DNA of 64,000 nucleotides from CAWKGV01 sp963849305 (GTDB lineage Bacteria; Pseudomonadota; Alphaproteobacteria; Acetobacterales; Acetobacteraceae): the NCBI GenBank assembly GCA_963849305.1, contig CAWKGV010000012.1, positions 124,001 to 188,000 of the forward strand. The letters are read 5' to 3'. How positions within the stretch are numbered: position 1 is the first letter of the stretch; each line of letters starts with the position of its first letter. The translations under genes were made by a program, and so were the position numbers. The notes below the pieces were generated by a model, which was given only the letters and a program-made list of their open reading frames with translations, was not told the origin of the DNA and did not search any database. Positions 26,207 to 35,099 of this stretch are shown piece by piece.

Positions 26207-27372
26207 GGCTTCAGTACCACCTTGATGCAGCCGTCTTGCTTGTCGCGGAAAGTCTTGTAGAGGCCAGGACCCTCCTCCAGCGTCGCGCGATGGGTAATCA
26301 CGAAGGACGGGTCGATCTCGCCCTTCTCGATCCGCTCCAGCAGCGAGGGCAGATAGTGCTGGACTGGTGTCTGGGCCATGCGGAACGTCAGGCCGCGATT
26401 AATCGCCGAGCCCATCGGCACCTTATCGAGAAAACCGCCGTAAACGCCGACGATCGAGACCGTGCCAAAGTTCCGGCAGCAATGGATCGCCTGACGCAGC
26501 ACATGCGGGCGGTCCGTGCCCATGAAGGTCGCGACCTTCACGCGATCCACTACCGAATCGATGCTGGCCGTCGTTTCGGGTTCGGTGCCGACGGCGTCGA
26601 TGCAGGCATCAGCGCCCCGCCCGTGCGTCAGCTCCTGGATGCGGTCGTAGATATCCTCCTGCTGGAAATCCAGCGTCTCGGCCCCGGCCGCGCGTGCCAG
26701 CGCCAGCCGCTCAGGCACGGTGTCGATCGCGATCACCCGCCCGGCGCCCAGCAGGAACGCGCTCCTGATCGCGAACTGCCCGACCGGCCCGCAGCCCCAG
26801 ATCGCGATCGTGTCGCCCGATTGGATGTTGCAGAAATCTGCAGCCATGTACCCGGTCGGGAAGATGTCGGACAGAAAGAGCACCTGTTCATCGGAAAGCC
26901 CGCTCGGCACCTTCATGGGACCGACATCGGCGTAAGGGACGCGCAGATACTCGGCCTGTCCGCCCGCGTAACCGCCCAGCATGTGCGAGTAGCCGAACAA
27001 GCCAGCCGGCGAATGGCCCCACAGCTTTTCGGCCGTCGCGTGATTGGGGTTGGTCCGTTCGCAGCCCGAGAAAAATCCTCGCTTGCAGAAGAAGCACTCG
27101 CCGCAGGCGATGGTGAACGGCACTACGACACGATCGCCGACCTTCAGTGCCTTGTTCTCGGAACCGATCTCGACCACCTCGCCCATCGTTTCGTGCCCGA
27201 GCACGTCGCCGCTCTTCATCGTGGGGATGATGCCGTCGAACAGATGAAGGTCGGAGCCGCAAATCGCGCAGGCGGTCACTTTGATGACCGCATCGCGCGG
27301 ATGCTCGATCTTCGGATCGGGTACGGTATCGCACCGTATGTCGCCCTTGCCGTGCCACGTCAGCGCCTTCAT
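26203..27372 (-). CDS. Zinc-dependent alcohol dehydrogenase (formaldehyde-dehydrogenase-like)
   Basis: A 389-residue medium-chain dehydrogenase. The catalytic zinc site is CAICGSDLHLFDG with GHETMGEVVEIG. The structural zinc cysteines are in CGECFFCKRGFFSGCE. The nucleotide-binding motif is IWGCGPVGQFAIRSA. The length and the insert YSHMLGGYAGGQAEYLRVP match the glutathione-independent formaldehyde dehydrogenase/threonine dehydrogenase-like branch. It oxidises an alcohol or aldehyde with NAD(P). It overlaps the following SDR gene by an ATGA, indicating translational coupling. Confidence 0.92.
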   Translation of the reverse strand: MKALTWHGKGDIRCDTVPDPKIEHPRDAVIKVTACAICGSDLHLFDGIIPTMKSGDVLGHETMGEVVEIGSENKALKVGDRVVVPFTIACGECFFCKRGFFSGCERTNPNHATAEKLWGHSPAGLFGYSHMLGGYAGGQAEYLRVPYADVGPMKVPSGLSDEQVLFLSDIFPTGYMAADFCNIQSGDTIAIWGCGPVGQFAIRSAFLLGAGRVIAIDTVPERLALARAAGAETLDFQQEDIYDRIQELTHGRGADACIDAVGTEPETTASIDSVVDRVKVATFMGTDRPHVLRQAIHCCRNFGTVSIVGVYGGFLDKVPMGSAINRGLTFRMAQTPVQHYLPSLLERIEKGEIDPSFVITHRATLEEGPGLYKTFRDKQDGCIKVVLKP

Positions 27373-27484
27373 GCTCCCCGTCCCTCGCTTGCAAGTTCAA
27401 TGGAACTGGTGAGGGAGCCGGTGCGTTCCGGACGGGGGCGGTCATAAATCCGAGATGGCGTGCGCCCTACGCTCTTATTGCGTG

Positions 27485-28040
27485 CTACTTTCTAGCTGGG
27501 TGCTGTTTGTGGTAGGCGAAGAGGGCTCTATCGATTTGCCGCAAGCACCAATCGGGACAGGAGTGAGTAATTACCTTAATCGCTTGTCGAAATTCTTCAT
27601 AAGTGCGCAAGGTCGCACGCTTTCGCCGAAATAGGCCCGCTTCGCGTAAAACTGCAGCGGTGCGCCTATCAATGATAGGCATGATTTCGGGGATGAATGA
27701 AATGAAGGATTGTTGAACCCGTAGGGGCTCCTATGCCCGGGAGCTTCACATGAGGATCCAAAAGCAGCGCTAGCTTCTGCTCTGGTGGAGCTGAGGCGGC
27801 GCGGCAGAATGCCTCCGCATAGCGACCCTCGTATTGGTCCATGCGGAGGTGTCTCCTTACCCGGGTTGCTCCCTTCCATCGCCATATACACAGGAAAGTT
27901 TCCTGAGAAATGGTTACGTCTGAGCGCATATCTCGGGACACTCGGCCGACTAATCTCTGATACACCGGTTCATCATTTTCCGTCTCCTCGTATTTCGGGT
28001 GCCACTGCGCGACGAATGCATCGTCGATCTGGAAGGTCAT
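27485..28040 (-). pseudogene. Conserved hypothetical protein, frameshifted
   Basis: From an ATG at 28040 the protein reads MTFQIDDAFVAQWHPKYEET, then KLPGIGAPTGSTILHFIHP, at which point the frame changes. The next frame continues MPIIDRRTAAVLREAGLF and CLRQIDRALFAYHKQHP to a stop at 27485. One extra C in a run of four C's near 27685 accounts for it. The rejoined protein is about 185 residues. I recall such proteins as uncharacterised, with a helix-hairpin-helix-like core (PGIGAPTGS). GC is lower than in both neighbours, suggesting transfer. The function is unknown. Confidence 0.7.
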
Positions 28041-28091
28041 ATCACGGGCCTGAGTGCTGGCGTGCCAAGGTTGATCTCCCCCTCACTCAGC

Positions 28092-29228
28092 TCAGTACAC
28101 CTCCGACTCAACCATCGGCCTCCCGTCCCGCACCCGCTCATAACCCAGGGGCGCCAAATCGAGCGTGCGGTACGCTCCGAACCGGATCAGTTCGGCGACC
28201 GCTCGCCCCGTCGCGGGCGCGTGCTGCACACCGTGTCCGGAGAAACCAGCCGCCAAGATCAGGTTGCCGATCTCCGGATGGCGCCCGATCACCGCGTTAT
28301 GGTCCAGCAGGCACATGTCGTAGTGCCCCGCCCAGGCGCGCGCCGTCCGAAGCTGCTCCAGCGCCGGGATGCGATTGGCCAGTGCCGGCCACAACGCCTC
28401 CTCCAACAAATCGAGGTCCGGGTCGAAATCCCCCCTCGCGTCCCCGTCGCGCTCCGCCGGCGGGGCGATCCCAGCGATGAACCCGTCGCCCTCCGGGCGC
28501 AGCCATGCCCCGGAGGTGTCGAACACCAGCGGCATTCCGGCGTTGTCCAGCGGCGCCCGCAACACGAACACAGTGCGCTTGCGCGGCTCCACCGGCAGTG
28601 CGACCCCGGCCAGCGCCGCGACACGGCCCGAAGCGGGGCCGGCGGCGATCACCACATGCCCGGCCGCGATCCGCTCGCCGGCGGCGGTCCGCACCGCCGC
28701 CACCGAGCCGGCGCCCGTCTCGAACCCAACCGCCTCGTCCGCGACATACCGCGCCCCGCGCGCGATCGCGTCTGCCCGCACCGCGCGCAGCAAGCTGTAG
28801 GCGTCGAACCAGCCCTCGTGCCTCAGTCCCAGCGTGGCACAGGCGAGATCCTCGGTGTTCAGCCAGGGGAACCGCGCGGCGATCGCCGTCCCCTCGAACA
28901 GCGCCACCTCGGCGCCCTCGGCCAGTTGCATCTCCCGGTTTGCTCTCAGCGCCGCCGCCCCCTCCGGCCCCGCCAACACCAGATAGGCCCGGCGGATCAG
29001 CCCCACGCGCTCGGCCATCCCGTCTAGGAACGCCGCGCCGAACAGCGACATCCGCACGTTCACGGGCTGGGAGAACTGCACCCGGATCGAAGCGCACGAG
29101 AGCGTGGTGGACGCGTACTGGTACGAAGGATCCTTCTCTAGCACCAGCACCTCGGCGTGCCCGGCCAGGAACAGCGCCGCGCAGGAGCCGACGATGCCGC
29201 CGCCGACAATGACGACCGGCGCGCTCAC
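28092..29228 (-). CDS. FAD-dependent oxidoreductase (DAO / sarcosine oxidase-like)
   Basis: A 378-residue flavoprotein. The FAD-binding dinucleotide motif sits at the N-terminus (VVIVGGGIVGSCAALFLAG, residues 5-23). The GTG at 29228 is the best start because earlier codons overlap the neighbouring gene and add unlikely sequence. LVLEKDP (FAD ribose contact) and CASIRVQFSQPVN follow. The C-terminal AAGFSGHGVQHAPATGRAVAELI is the usual FAD-binding closing motif of the D-amino-acid/sarcosine oxidase family. It probably oxidises an amino or imino acid. It lies downstream of an amidohydrolase gene with a 10-base gap, so the two are likely one transcript. Confidence 0.88.
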   Translation of the reverse strand: MSAPVVIVGGGIVGSCAALFLAGHAEVLVLEKDPSYQYASTTLSCASIRVQFSQPVNVRMSLFGAAFLDGMAERVGLIRRAYLVLAGPEGAAALRANREMQLAEGAEVALFEGTAIAARFPWLNTEDLACATLGLRHEGWFDAYSLLRAVRADAIARGARYVADEAVGFETGAGSVAAVRTAAGERIAAGHVVIAAGPASGRVAALAGVALPVEPRKRTVFVLRAPLDNAGMPLVFDTSGAWLRPEGDGFIAGIAPPAERDGDARGDFDPDLDLLEEALWPALANRIPALEQLRTARAWAGHYDMCLLDHNAVIGRHPEIGNLILAAGFSGHGVQHAPATGRAVAELIRFGAYRTLDLAPLGYERVRDGRPMVESEVY

Positions 29229-29238
29229 GTGTCCGAGC

Positions 29239-30183
29239 TCAAGTGCTGGGGAAGCCGTAAAGCTCGGCCGGGTTCTCGACCAGCACGCGATTCCGCGTGG
29301 CCTCGTCCGGCACCCATTCGGCGAGCAGATCGAACAACACCGCATCGTCGGGCTTATGGCCCGGCTTCTCGGTCGGGTGCGGCCAGTCGCTGCCCCAGAC
29401 CAGCCGTTGCGGCGCTGCCTGGACGTAGGCTTTGGCTACGGCCGTGCTGTCCGCGTAAGTCGGCGGCCCGACCTTGGTGTCGGCGTAGGCGCCGGAGAGC
29501 TTCACCCAGGTGTTCCCCTTGTCCAACAGCCGCCGCATCAGCGCGAAGGTCGGGCTGTTGACTCCGGCCGGCTCGGGGACATGGGCCAGGTGGTCGAACA
29601 CCAGCTTGCCCGACACGCTCAGGAACACGTCCTGCGCGGCAACGATCTGCTCACCGGGCATGTTGATCTGGCAGTGCCAGCCGAGCGGGTCCACGCGACG
29701 CGACAGCGGCTCCAGCATGTCGAGCGTCGTCGCACCAGTCTGGGCAAGGTTGAAGCGGATGCCGCGCACGCCTCCCTCGTGCAGCTTGCGCAACTCATCG
29801 TCCGTAACCGAGGTGTTCACCACGGCAACCATCCGAGTGCGATCCGCGCCGAGTTGCGGTATCAGCCCGAGATACGCCCGGTTGTCGGTGCCGTAAGTGG
29901 AGGGCTGGATCAGGACACCGCGCGTGAGACCGAGACGGCGCCGCAACGCCTGATAGTCGGCGACCGAGGCATCGGGCGGACGCAAGGTGGCGTAGGGCGC
30001 GATCGGGAAGCTCGAGTCATAGATGTGGAAATGGCAGTCGGTGGCGTTGGCCGGGGCACGGGTTCGCGGCGGTTCGGTGCCGGCCGACCAGCGCACCTGC
30101 TGCGGCTGCTGGGCCTGCGCGGGCCCGGTCCCGAGGCCGCCGCCGGCTCCCACTACGGCCAGCACTGCGGCTCCGCGGAGCAT
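29239..30183 (-). CDS. Exported amidohydrolase (2-pyrone-4,6-dicarboxylate hydrolase-like)
   Basis: A TIM-barrel amidohydrolase. Metal/substrate motifs are NATDCHFHIYD (HxH), then GVLIQPSTYGTDNR, GVRGIRFNLAQTG, KLVFDHLAHVPEP and LVWGSDWPHPTEKPG (the Asp of the fourth barrel motif). The mature domain is preceded by a hydrophobic signal (LRGAAVLAVVGAGGG). The codons just before the ATG at 30183 read RGRRD, so a slightly earlier start would give a Tat signal, but no normal start codon is seen there. A dispersed GC repeat at 30233-30271 rules out a much longer N-terminus. The family hydrolyses lactones such as PDC; the substrate here is not known. Confidence 0.82.
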   Translation of the reverse strand: MLRGAAVLAVVGAGGGLGTGPAQAQQPQQVRWSAGTEPPRTRAPANATDCHFHIYDSSFPIAPYATLRPPDASVADYQALRRRLGLTRGVLIQPSTYGTDNRAYLGLIPQLGADRTRMVAVVNTSVTDDELRKLHEGGVRGIRFNLAQTGATTLDMLEPLSRRVDPLGWHCQINMPGEQIVAAQDVFLSVSGKLVFDHLAHVPEPAGVNSPTFALMRRLLDKGNTWVKLSGAYADTKVGPPTYADSTAVAKAYVQAAPQRLVWGSDWPHPTEKPGHKPDDAVLFDLLAEWVPDEATRNRVLVENPAELYGFPST

Positions 30184-30232
30184 GTCGCGCCGGCCCCTCG
30201 CTGTAGCAGTGGGTAGATAGCGGTCTGCTGCT

Positions 30233-30271
30233 GCTCCCTCTCTCGCTTGCGGGAGAGGTTCGGGGTGAGGG
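30233..30271. repeat. Dispersed palindromic intergenic repeat
   Basis: CTCTCGCTTGCGGGAGAGG forms a hairpin and is followed by TTCGGGGTGAGGGC. This is the arrangement of a widespread proteobacterial intergenic repeat. Its presence marks this stretch as non-coding and sets an upper limit to the 5' end of the amidohydrolase gene. Confidence 0.6.
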
Positions 30272-30304
30272 CCGCGCGCCGAAGACGCTATCGAGGGAAC
30301 CACT

Positions 30305-31582
30305 CTAACCATACATACCTCCCGCCATCTCGGCCGCCCAACGCGTCAGCACGGCGCAGGCGGCCGCGAAGTCCTCTATCCGCATCGCCTCGTCCGGGTT
30401 GTGGCTGCCGTTCTGGTTGCGCACGAATAGCATCCCCGCCGGCACGCCGGCCCGCGCGAACGCCGCCGCGTCGTGTCCGCCGCCCGACGGCATCTCCCGA
30501 TAAGCGACCCCAAGCGCCTGCGCCGCATGCCGCAAGCCCGCCCGCACCCCCGCATCCATAGGGCTCGGGGCACTCCCGGTCTCGACACCCAGCTCGAACC
30601 GCACCCCACGCCGGGCCTCGATCAGCGGCACCAGCCGGTGCAACTCGGTGAACACCGCGTCCACGCTAGCCGGCTCGACGCTGCGCACGTCGAGCTGGAA
30701 CCGCGCCTCGCCGGGGATTTTGGTGAATCCCGCAGCCTCCGTGGTGGCGAGCACGCAGAACGTGGAGACCAGCCGGTGCCCCCGCACCTCCAGTGCTGCC
30801 CAATGATCGTCGAGCCGCGCCGCCAGCTCCGCCAAGGCGATGGCCGCGTCACGCCGATAACGCCGGGGCGTCGCACCGGAATGATTGTATTCGCCGATCA
30901 CCCGCCCCGCGCGCAACCGGCGCGAGCCGGGGATGCCGGTCACGATCCCCACCGGCACCTGCTCGGCATCCAGTACCGGCCCCTGCTCGATATGCAGCTC
31001 TAGATATGCGGCGGTGTTATCCGGCCCCAGCCGCCCCGCGCGCGCGCACACCGAATCGGGGTCGAAGCCGAGGCTGCGCATGTGCTCGGCCAAGGTCCGC
31101 CCGGTGTCCTGCCGGCGGATCGCCAGCGCCTCGGCCGGCAGCCGCCCGAGCGCGGCCTGGCTGCCGGGATAGGAGATCGGAAACCAGGCCCCCGCCTCCT
31201 CGGCGCGGATCGCCAGCACGGTGACATCGCGCGCCGGCGCGAACCCGGCCGCCTGCATCCCGGCCACGGCGGCCAGCCCCGCGAGCACCCCTGCCGCGCC
31301 GTCGTAGTTGCCGCCGCGCGGCACGGAATCGAGATGGCTGCCAAGCACCACTCGCTTGCCCGCGCGGTCACGCCCCGGCAGGGTCATGTAAAGGTTGCCC
31401 GCCGCGTCGATCTCGGTTTCCAGCCGCAAGCCCTCCGCCGTCGCACGCACCAGGTCGTGCGCCGCCTGCTCGCCCGGCCCATAGGCATCCCGTGTGACCC
31501 CCACGCCATCGAAGGTCCGCTCCCGCAGCCCCTCGAACAGCCGGGCCGCAAGGTCGATATCGGGAGCGAAATCGGCGCGCAT
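30305..31582 (-). CDS. M20-family Zn-dependent amidohydrolase (allantoate/N-carbamoyl amino acid type)
   Basis: A 425-residue enzyme from the ATG at 31582; longer N-termini are Arg/Pro-rich and overlap the divergent gene. The dinuclear metal site is visible: GSHLDSVPRGGNYDGAAG (His and bridging Asp), EEAGAWFP (Glu pair) and ELHIEQGPVLD (His). The dimerisation domain includes GEYNHSGATPRRYRRDA. The C-terminus has PSGGGHDAAAFARAGVP and NGSHNPDEAM. Such enzymes hydrolyse N-carbamoyl amino acids, ureidoglycolate or allantoate, releasing ammonia. It is cytoplasmic. It is divergent from the hydroxyacid dehydrogenase gene, about 100 bases away. Confidence 0.9.
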   Translation of the reverse strand: MRADFAPDIDLAARLFEGLRERTFDGVGVTRDAYGPGEQAAHDLVRATAEGLRLETEIDAAGNLYMTLPGRDRAGKRVVLGSHLDSVPRGGNYDGAAGVLAGLAAVAGMQAAGFAPARDVTVLAIRAEEAGAWFPISYPGSQAALGRLPAEALAIRRQDTGRTLAEHMRSLGFDPDSVCARAGRLGPDNTAAYLELHIEQGPVLDAEQVPVGIVTGIPGSRRLRAGRVIGEYNHSGATPRRYRRDAAIALAELAARLDDHWAALEVRGHRLVSTFCVLATTEAAGFTKIPGEARFQLDVRSVEPASVDAVFTELHRLVPLIEARRGVRFELGVETGSAPSPMDAGVRAGLRHAAQALGVAYREMPSGGGHDAAAFARAGVPAGMLFVRNQNGSHNPDEAMRIEDFAAACAVLTRWAAEMAGGMYG

Positions 31583-31686
31583 GGCGGTCTCCTGCTGGCG
31601 CTCCCGCAGCCTGGCCCGCGCGCCGGTCTTCCGCAACCTTGCCCGGCCGACGCATAACCGGCTCCGTCGCCCGGAGACCGCCGCGC

Positions 31687-32655
31687 ATGACCCCACGCTT
31701 GTTGGTTGCCGCCTTGCACACGCGCGACGTGATCGCCCGCGCCCGCGCTGAGTTCGACGCGATGGTGACCGACGGGCCGGACGACATGACCGGCGAGGAG
31801 GTGGTGGCCGCGGCAACGTCCCACCGGGCCGACGCGATCTTGTTCGTCAACACGCTGCCGCTGTCGGCGGACGTGATCGCCCGCCTACCCGCGAGCGTGC
31901 GGGTGGGGGCGACCAGCAGCGTCGGCCACGACCATATCGACGTACCCGCCGCCAGGGCGCGCGGCCTGATCGTGACCAACACGCCCGGCGTCCTGACCGA
32001 GTGCACCGCCGACTTCGCGTTCATGCTGCTGCTCGCCGCCGCACGCCGGGCGCACGAATACGACGCGATCATGCGCGCGGGCTGGCGCCGGCGCATCGGC
32101 CAGGGCGACCTGCTCGGCGTCCGGGTCACCGGCAAGACGCTCGGCATCCTGGGCATGGGCCGGATCGGTCAAGCGGTCGCGCAGCGGGCGCGGGGCTTCG
32201 ACATGCGGGTGCTCTACTGCTCGCGTCGCCGGCTGCCGCCGGAGCAGGAGCGAGGCGCCACCTATTTCTCCGACTTCCGCGCCATGCTGCCGCACTGCCA
32301 GTTCCTCTCGCTGCACGCGCCCGCCAGCTCCGCGACCGAGCGCATCGTCAACGCCGAGACCTTGGCGCTGCTGCCGCGCGGGGCGGTGCTGGTAAACGTC
32401 GCGCGCGGCGGGCTGGTGGACGAAGACGCGCTGTTCGCCGCGCTGACTTCAGGTCAGCTTTTCGCCGCCGGGTTTGACGTGTTCCGCACGGAGCCCGACT
32501 ACGACCTGAGATTCGCGCAATTGCCGAACGTGATTCTCGCGCCGCATGTCGCCAGTGCCTCGGTCGAGACGCGCAACGCAATGGGCTTCCGCGCGCTCGA
32601 CAACATCGCCGCGGTGCTCGCCGGTCGCGGACCCATCGACCCGCTGTGGGCCTGA
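31687..32655 (+). CDS. D-2-hydroxyacid dehydrogenase (glyoxylate/hydroxypyruvate reductase-like)
   Basis: A 322-residue NAD(P)-dependent enzyme. The nucleotide fold is LGILGMGRIGQAVAQRARG followed by VLYCSRRRL; Arg after the second strand favours NADPH. The catalytic triad is Arg in VNVARGGLVDEDAL, Glu in VFRTEP and His in LAPHVASAS. It reduces glyoxylate or hydroxypyruvate, or a similar 2-ketoacid, in the cytoplasm. The ATG at 31687 is preferred to 31639 because family similarity starts at TPRLLVAAL. The gene stands alone on this strand. Confidence 0.93.
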   Translation: MTPRLLVAALHTRDVIARARAEFDAMVTDGPDDMTGEEVVAAATSHRADAILFVNTLPLSADVIARLPASVRVGATSSVGHDHIDVPAARARGLIVTNTPGVLTECTADFAFMLLLAAARRAHEYDAIMRAGWRRRIGQGDLLGVRVTGKTLGILGMGRIGQAVAQRARGFDMRVLYCSRRRLPPEQERGATYFSDFRAMLPHCQFLSLHAPASSATERIVNAETLALLPRGAVLVNVARGGLVDEDALFAALTSGQLFAAGFDVFRTEPDYDLRFAQLPNVILAPHVASASVETRNAMGFRALDNIAAVLAGRGPIDPLWA

Positions 32656-32667
32656 GACGCGCAAATG

Positions 32668-33651
32668 CTATCCGCCCGCTCGCTCCGTCTCCCTGCTGTC
32701 CTTCTGCAATCGTCGCGCCTCGGCTACCTGCCAGGTGACCAACGCCGGCGCACCGATCACGATATCCCGTGCCCGGCGGAGCAGCGATAGGCCGATCGAC
32801 AAGTGCGCCGGCATCCCGAACAGCCGACCCAGCACGACATACGAAGCCTCCTGCACACCAAGCCCTCCCGGCACAAGGAAGGCAACGGCCAGGGCGGCGC
32901 TCAGAAGCCCCTCGATCGCCATTGCCGAGACGGCGTCGATCTGCCCTCCGAGCAGGTGATAGGTGATCCAGACGCTCACACCGCCTCCGATCCAGCCCGC
33001 GAAATGAATCCCGGCGGCAAGGCCTAGCCGACGCGCTTGGCCGAACAGCCGGTCAAACTCGTGCTGCACGTCGTCCGCGCTCCGCTCCGCCCCCTTCGCC
33101 CAGCGCGAGGCGATTCGGCGGCCGACCGTGTGGAACAGTTTGGCCGAGTGCTTCTCGGCCCAGATCAGCGCCACGCCCCCCGCCGCCACGAAGGCGATCC
33201 CGATGGCGAGCGGCAGCAGCAGCGACGATCGCGGTCCGCGCGCCAGGACCATAATCAGGCCGAACAAGATGAACGGGATCTCGCCGATGAACTCCGCTGC
33301 CACATCGGCGAAGCTCGATGCGATTGCCAGTGCGGACGGCACGCCGGCCAAGGTCAGCACGCGCGCCCCGAATGCGAGGCCGCCAACTTCGGAGAAGGGC
33401 AGGATGTTGGTCCCGCCCTCGCGCACCAGCCGGCCCCAAACCGTTGTTCGGAACTTCGCCCCGGGGCAGACGACATGCCACGCGGTCGCAAGCAGCACGA
33501 ACAGGAGGAGCTGCCAGCCGAGAATGATCCCGAACCCGCTCCAGCCGACCGAGGTCACGGCGCCGACCACCTTGCCCACGCCGAGCCACACGACGATCAC
33601 GATGCCGATCGCTACCCCGGCGATGGCTAGGATGATGGAGGTCTTCTTCAA
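32668..33651 (-). CDS. Flippase-like integral membrane protein (UPF0104/LPG synthase TM domain, HpnL-like)
   Basis: About 327 residues with seven or eight hydrophobic spans. It starts LKKTSIILAIAGVAIGIVIVV from a TTG at 33651; longer starts would overlap the P450 gene. Family blocks are REGGTNILPFSEVGGLAFGAR, EFIGEIPFILFG and the conserved VPGGLGVQEASYVVLGRLFG near the C-terminus. Relatives (HpnL of hopanoid clusters, AglD2, MprF membrane domain) are thought to move lipids across the inner membrane. No hopanoid genes adjoin it; it follows the P450 gene with a 16-base gap. The substrate is unknown. Confidence 0.82.
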   Translation of the reverse strand: MKKTSIILAIAGVAIGIVIVVWLGVGKVVGAVTSVGWSGFGIILGWQLLLFVLLATAWHVVCPGAKFRTTVWGRLVREGGTNILPFSEVGGLAFGARVLTLAGVPSALAIASSFADVAAEFIGEIPFILFGLIMVLARGPRSSLLLPLAIGIAFVAAGGVALIWAEKHSAKLFHTVGRRIASRWAKGAERSADDVQHEFDRLFGQARRLGLAAGIHFAGWIGGGVSVWITYHLLGGQIDAVSAMAIEGLLSAALAVAFLVPGGLGVQEASYVVLGRLFGMPAHLSIGLSLLRRARDIVIGAPALVTWQVAEARRLQKDSRETERAGG

Positions 33652-33667
33652 GGCGGTACGACTTCGG

Positions 33668-34901
33668 CTAGCTTGTCCGCACCCAAAGCTCAGCGACACC
33701 GTTGAACACCGGCGCCCGCTTGTGCTCAATGGCACGCCCCGGATCTAGCAGAAGGGCGGGGAATCGCTCGAACAAGAGCGGAATGGCGATCTGCGCCTCG
33801 GCGCGCGCGAGCGGCGCGCCGAGGCAGAAATGAGCCCCGCCGCCGAACGCCAGATGGCTCGTATCGGCGCGCGCGATATCGAACCGATCAGGCGCCGCTT
33901 GAACCGCGGGGTCGCGGCCGGCGGCGAGCAGGGACATCGTCACCGACTCGCCGGCCTGCACCTGCACGCCGCCTACATCGAGCGGCGCCAACGCCAGCCG
34001 GCTCGTTTGTGCCACCGGTGGGTCGTAGCGCAGCATCTCCTCGACCGCGTTTCGTGCCAGATCGGGCTTGGCACGCAACGCGGCGAGCTGGTCGGGGTGC
34101 CGCAGCAGCGCCAGCACGCCATTGCCGATCAGGTCGGTGGTCGTGACGTTGCCCGCGACCAGCAGGAGATTGCAGGTGCTGATAATCTCCCTTTCGGAGA
34201 GCTTGTCGCCCGCTTCCTCGACGGCCACCAGCGCGCTAACCAGGTCCGCGCCACGTCGACGGCGACGCGCCTCGATGACCTGGTGGAAAAAGCCGACCAG
34301 CCCGGTGCCGGCGTCCACCAACTCAGCCTGCTGCTCGGGGGTGCGCAAGGGATTGAACGTATGCACCAGCGCGTCCGACCATTTTTTGAATTGCGCTTGC
34401 TCGGCGGCATCGACGCCCAGCATCTCGGCAATCACGATGGTCGGCAGCGGCGCCGCATAGTCGGCGATCACGTCGAACACCTCGCGGCCCGCGACCGCAT
34501 CGAGCAGCGCCTCCGAGATCGCGCGGACGCGCGGGCGAAACGCCTCCACGGCCCGCTGATTGAACGCCTGGGACACCAGGCCGCGGATACGCCGATGGTC
34601 CGGGTCGTCGAGGTGCAGCATCGACGGCTCGAAATCGTGTCCGTCGCCCATCACCACGCGACGGTGATAGGAGGCCGGCGGCGCCTTGCGCGGATCAACC
34701 GACAATGCGCGGTTGCCCACCACTGCTCTTGATGTCCTCGAACCGGGTCAGGAACAGCCGGCTGAAGGACGCATCGCGATGCACCGGATCCTCGGTCCGC
34801 AGTCGGTCCAGGTATTCGTGCGGGCGCTCGCGAAAAACGGGATCGAGCGGCGTCAACGCAAGACCGCTCGGAAGCTTGGTTTGCTCGTCCATGCGCCTCA
34901 T
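33668..34901 (-). pseudogene. Cytochrome P450, frameshifted near its N-terminus
   Basis: The first 60-odd codons (from ATG 34901, or 34892) read LDPVFRERPHEYLDRLRTEDPVHRD and LFLTRFEDIKS. Near 34728 one extra base (AAGAGCAGTG for AAGGCAGTG) shifts the frame. The rest, starting VGNRALSVDPRKAPP, is an intact P450: AGNVTTTDLIG in the I helix, EEMLRYDPP (ExxR), and the haem-binding loop FGGGAHFCLGAPLARAE with the cysteine ligand. The rejoined protein is about 410 residues, a typical class I bacterial P450 needing a ferredoxin. The ATG at 34901 overlaps the stop of the upstream relic as ATGA. Substrate unknown. Confidence 0.88.
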
Positions 34902-35089
34902 TCCGCTGCCGGGCGATCGGCGGCGAGGCCAAGCTCCGCCCGAATTGAGTCACCAAGGCGCCCCGGCCGCGCCCCTTCCGGCTTGCCCTCGTCCGCGATG
35001 CGGCGCCCGAGCGCGGCGAGTGCCGGGATCTCCGTGCCCTCGGTCCAAGGACACGGAAGCTGGTGCTCGTAGAAGACGCCGAATTTCAA
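34898..35089 (-). pseudogene. Relic of a luciferase-like (LLM) flavin monooxygenase
   Basis: The 63-codon frame begins MKFGVFYEHQLPCPWTE, the characteristic N-terminus of bacterial luciferase-like monooxygenases. After about 18 residues it changes to unrelated Ala/Arg/Gly-rich sequence (LGRRIADEGKPEGARPG) and ends at a TGA that overlaps the P450 start. A full gene would be about 350-400 codons. The pattern is a large in-frame internal deletion that kept the two ends of the gene and so its coupling to the P450 gene. No function is expected. Confidence 0.65.
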
Positions 35090-35099
35090 AACTCTCTCC

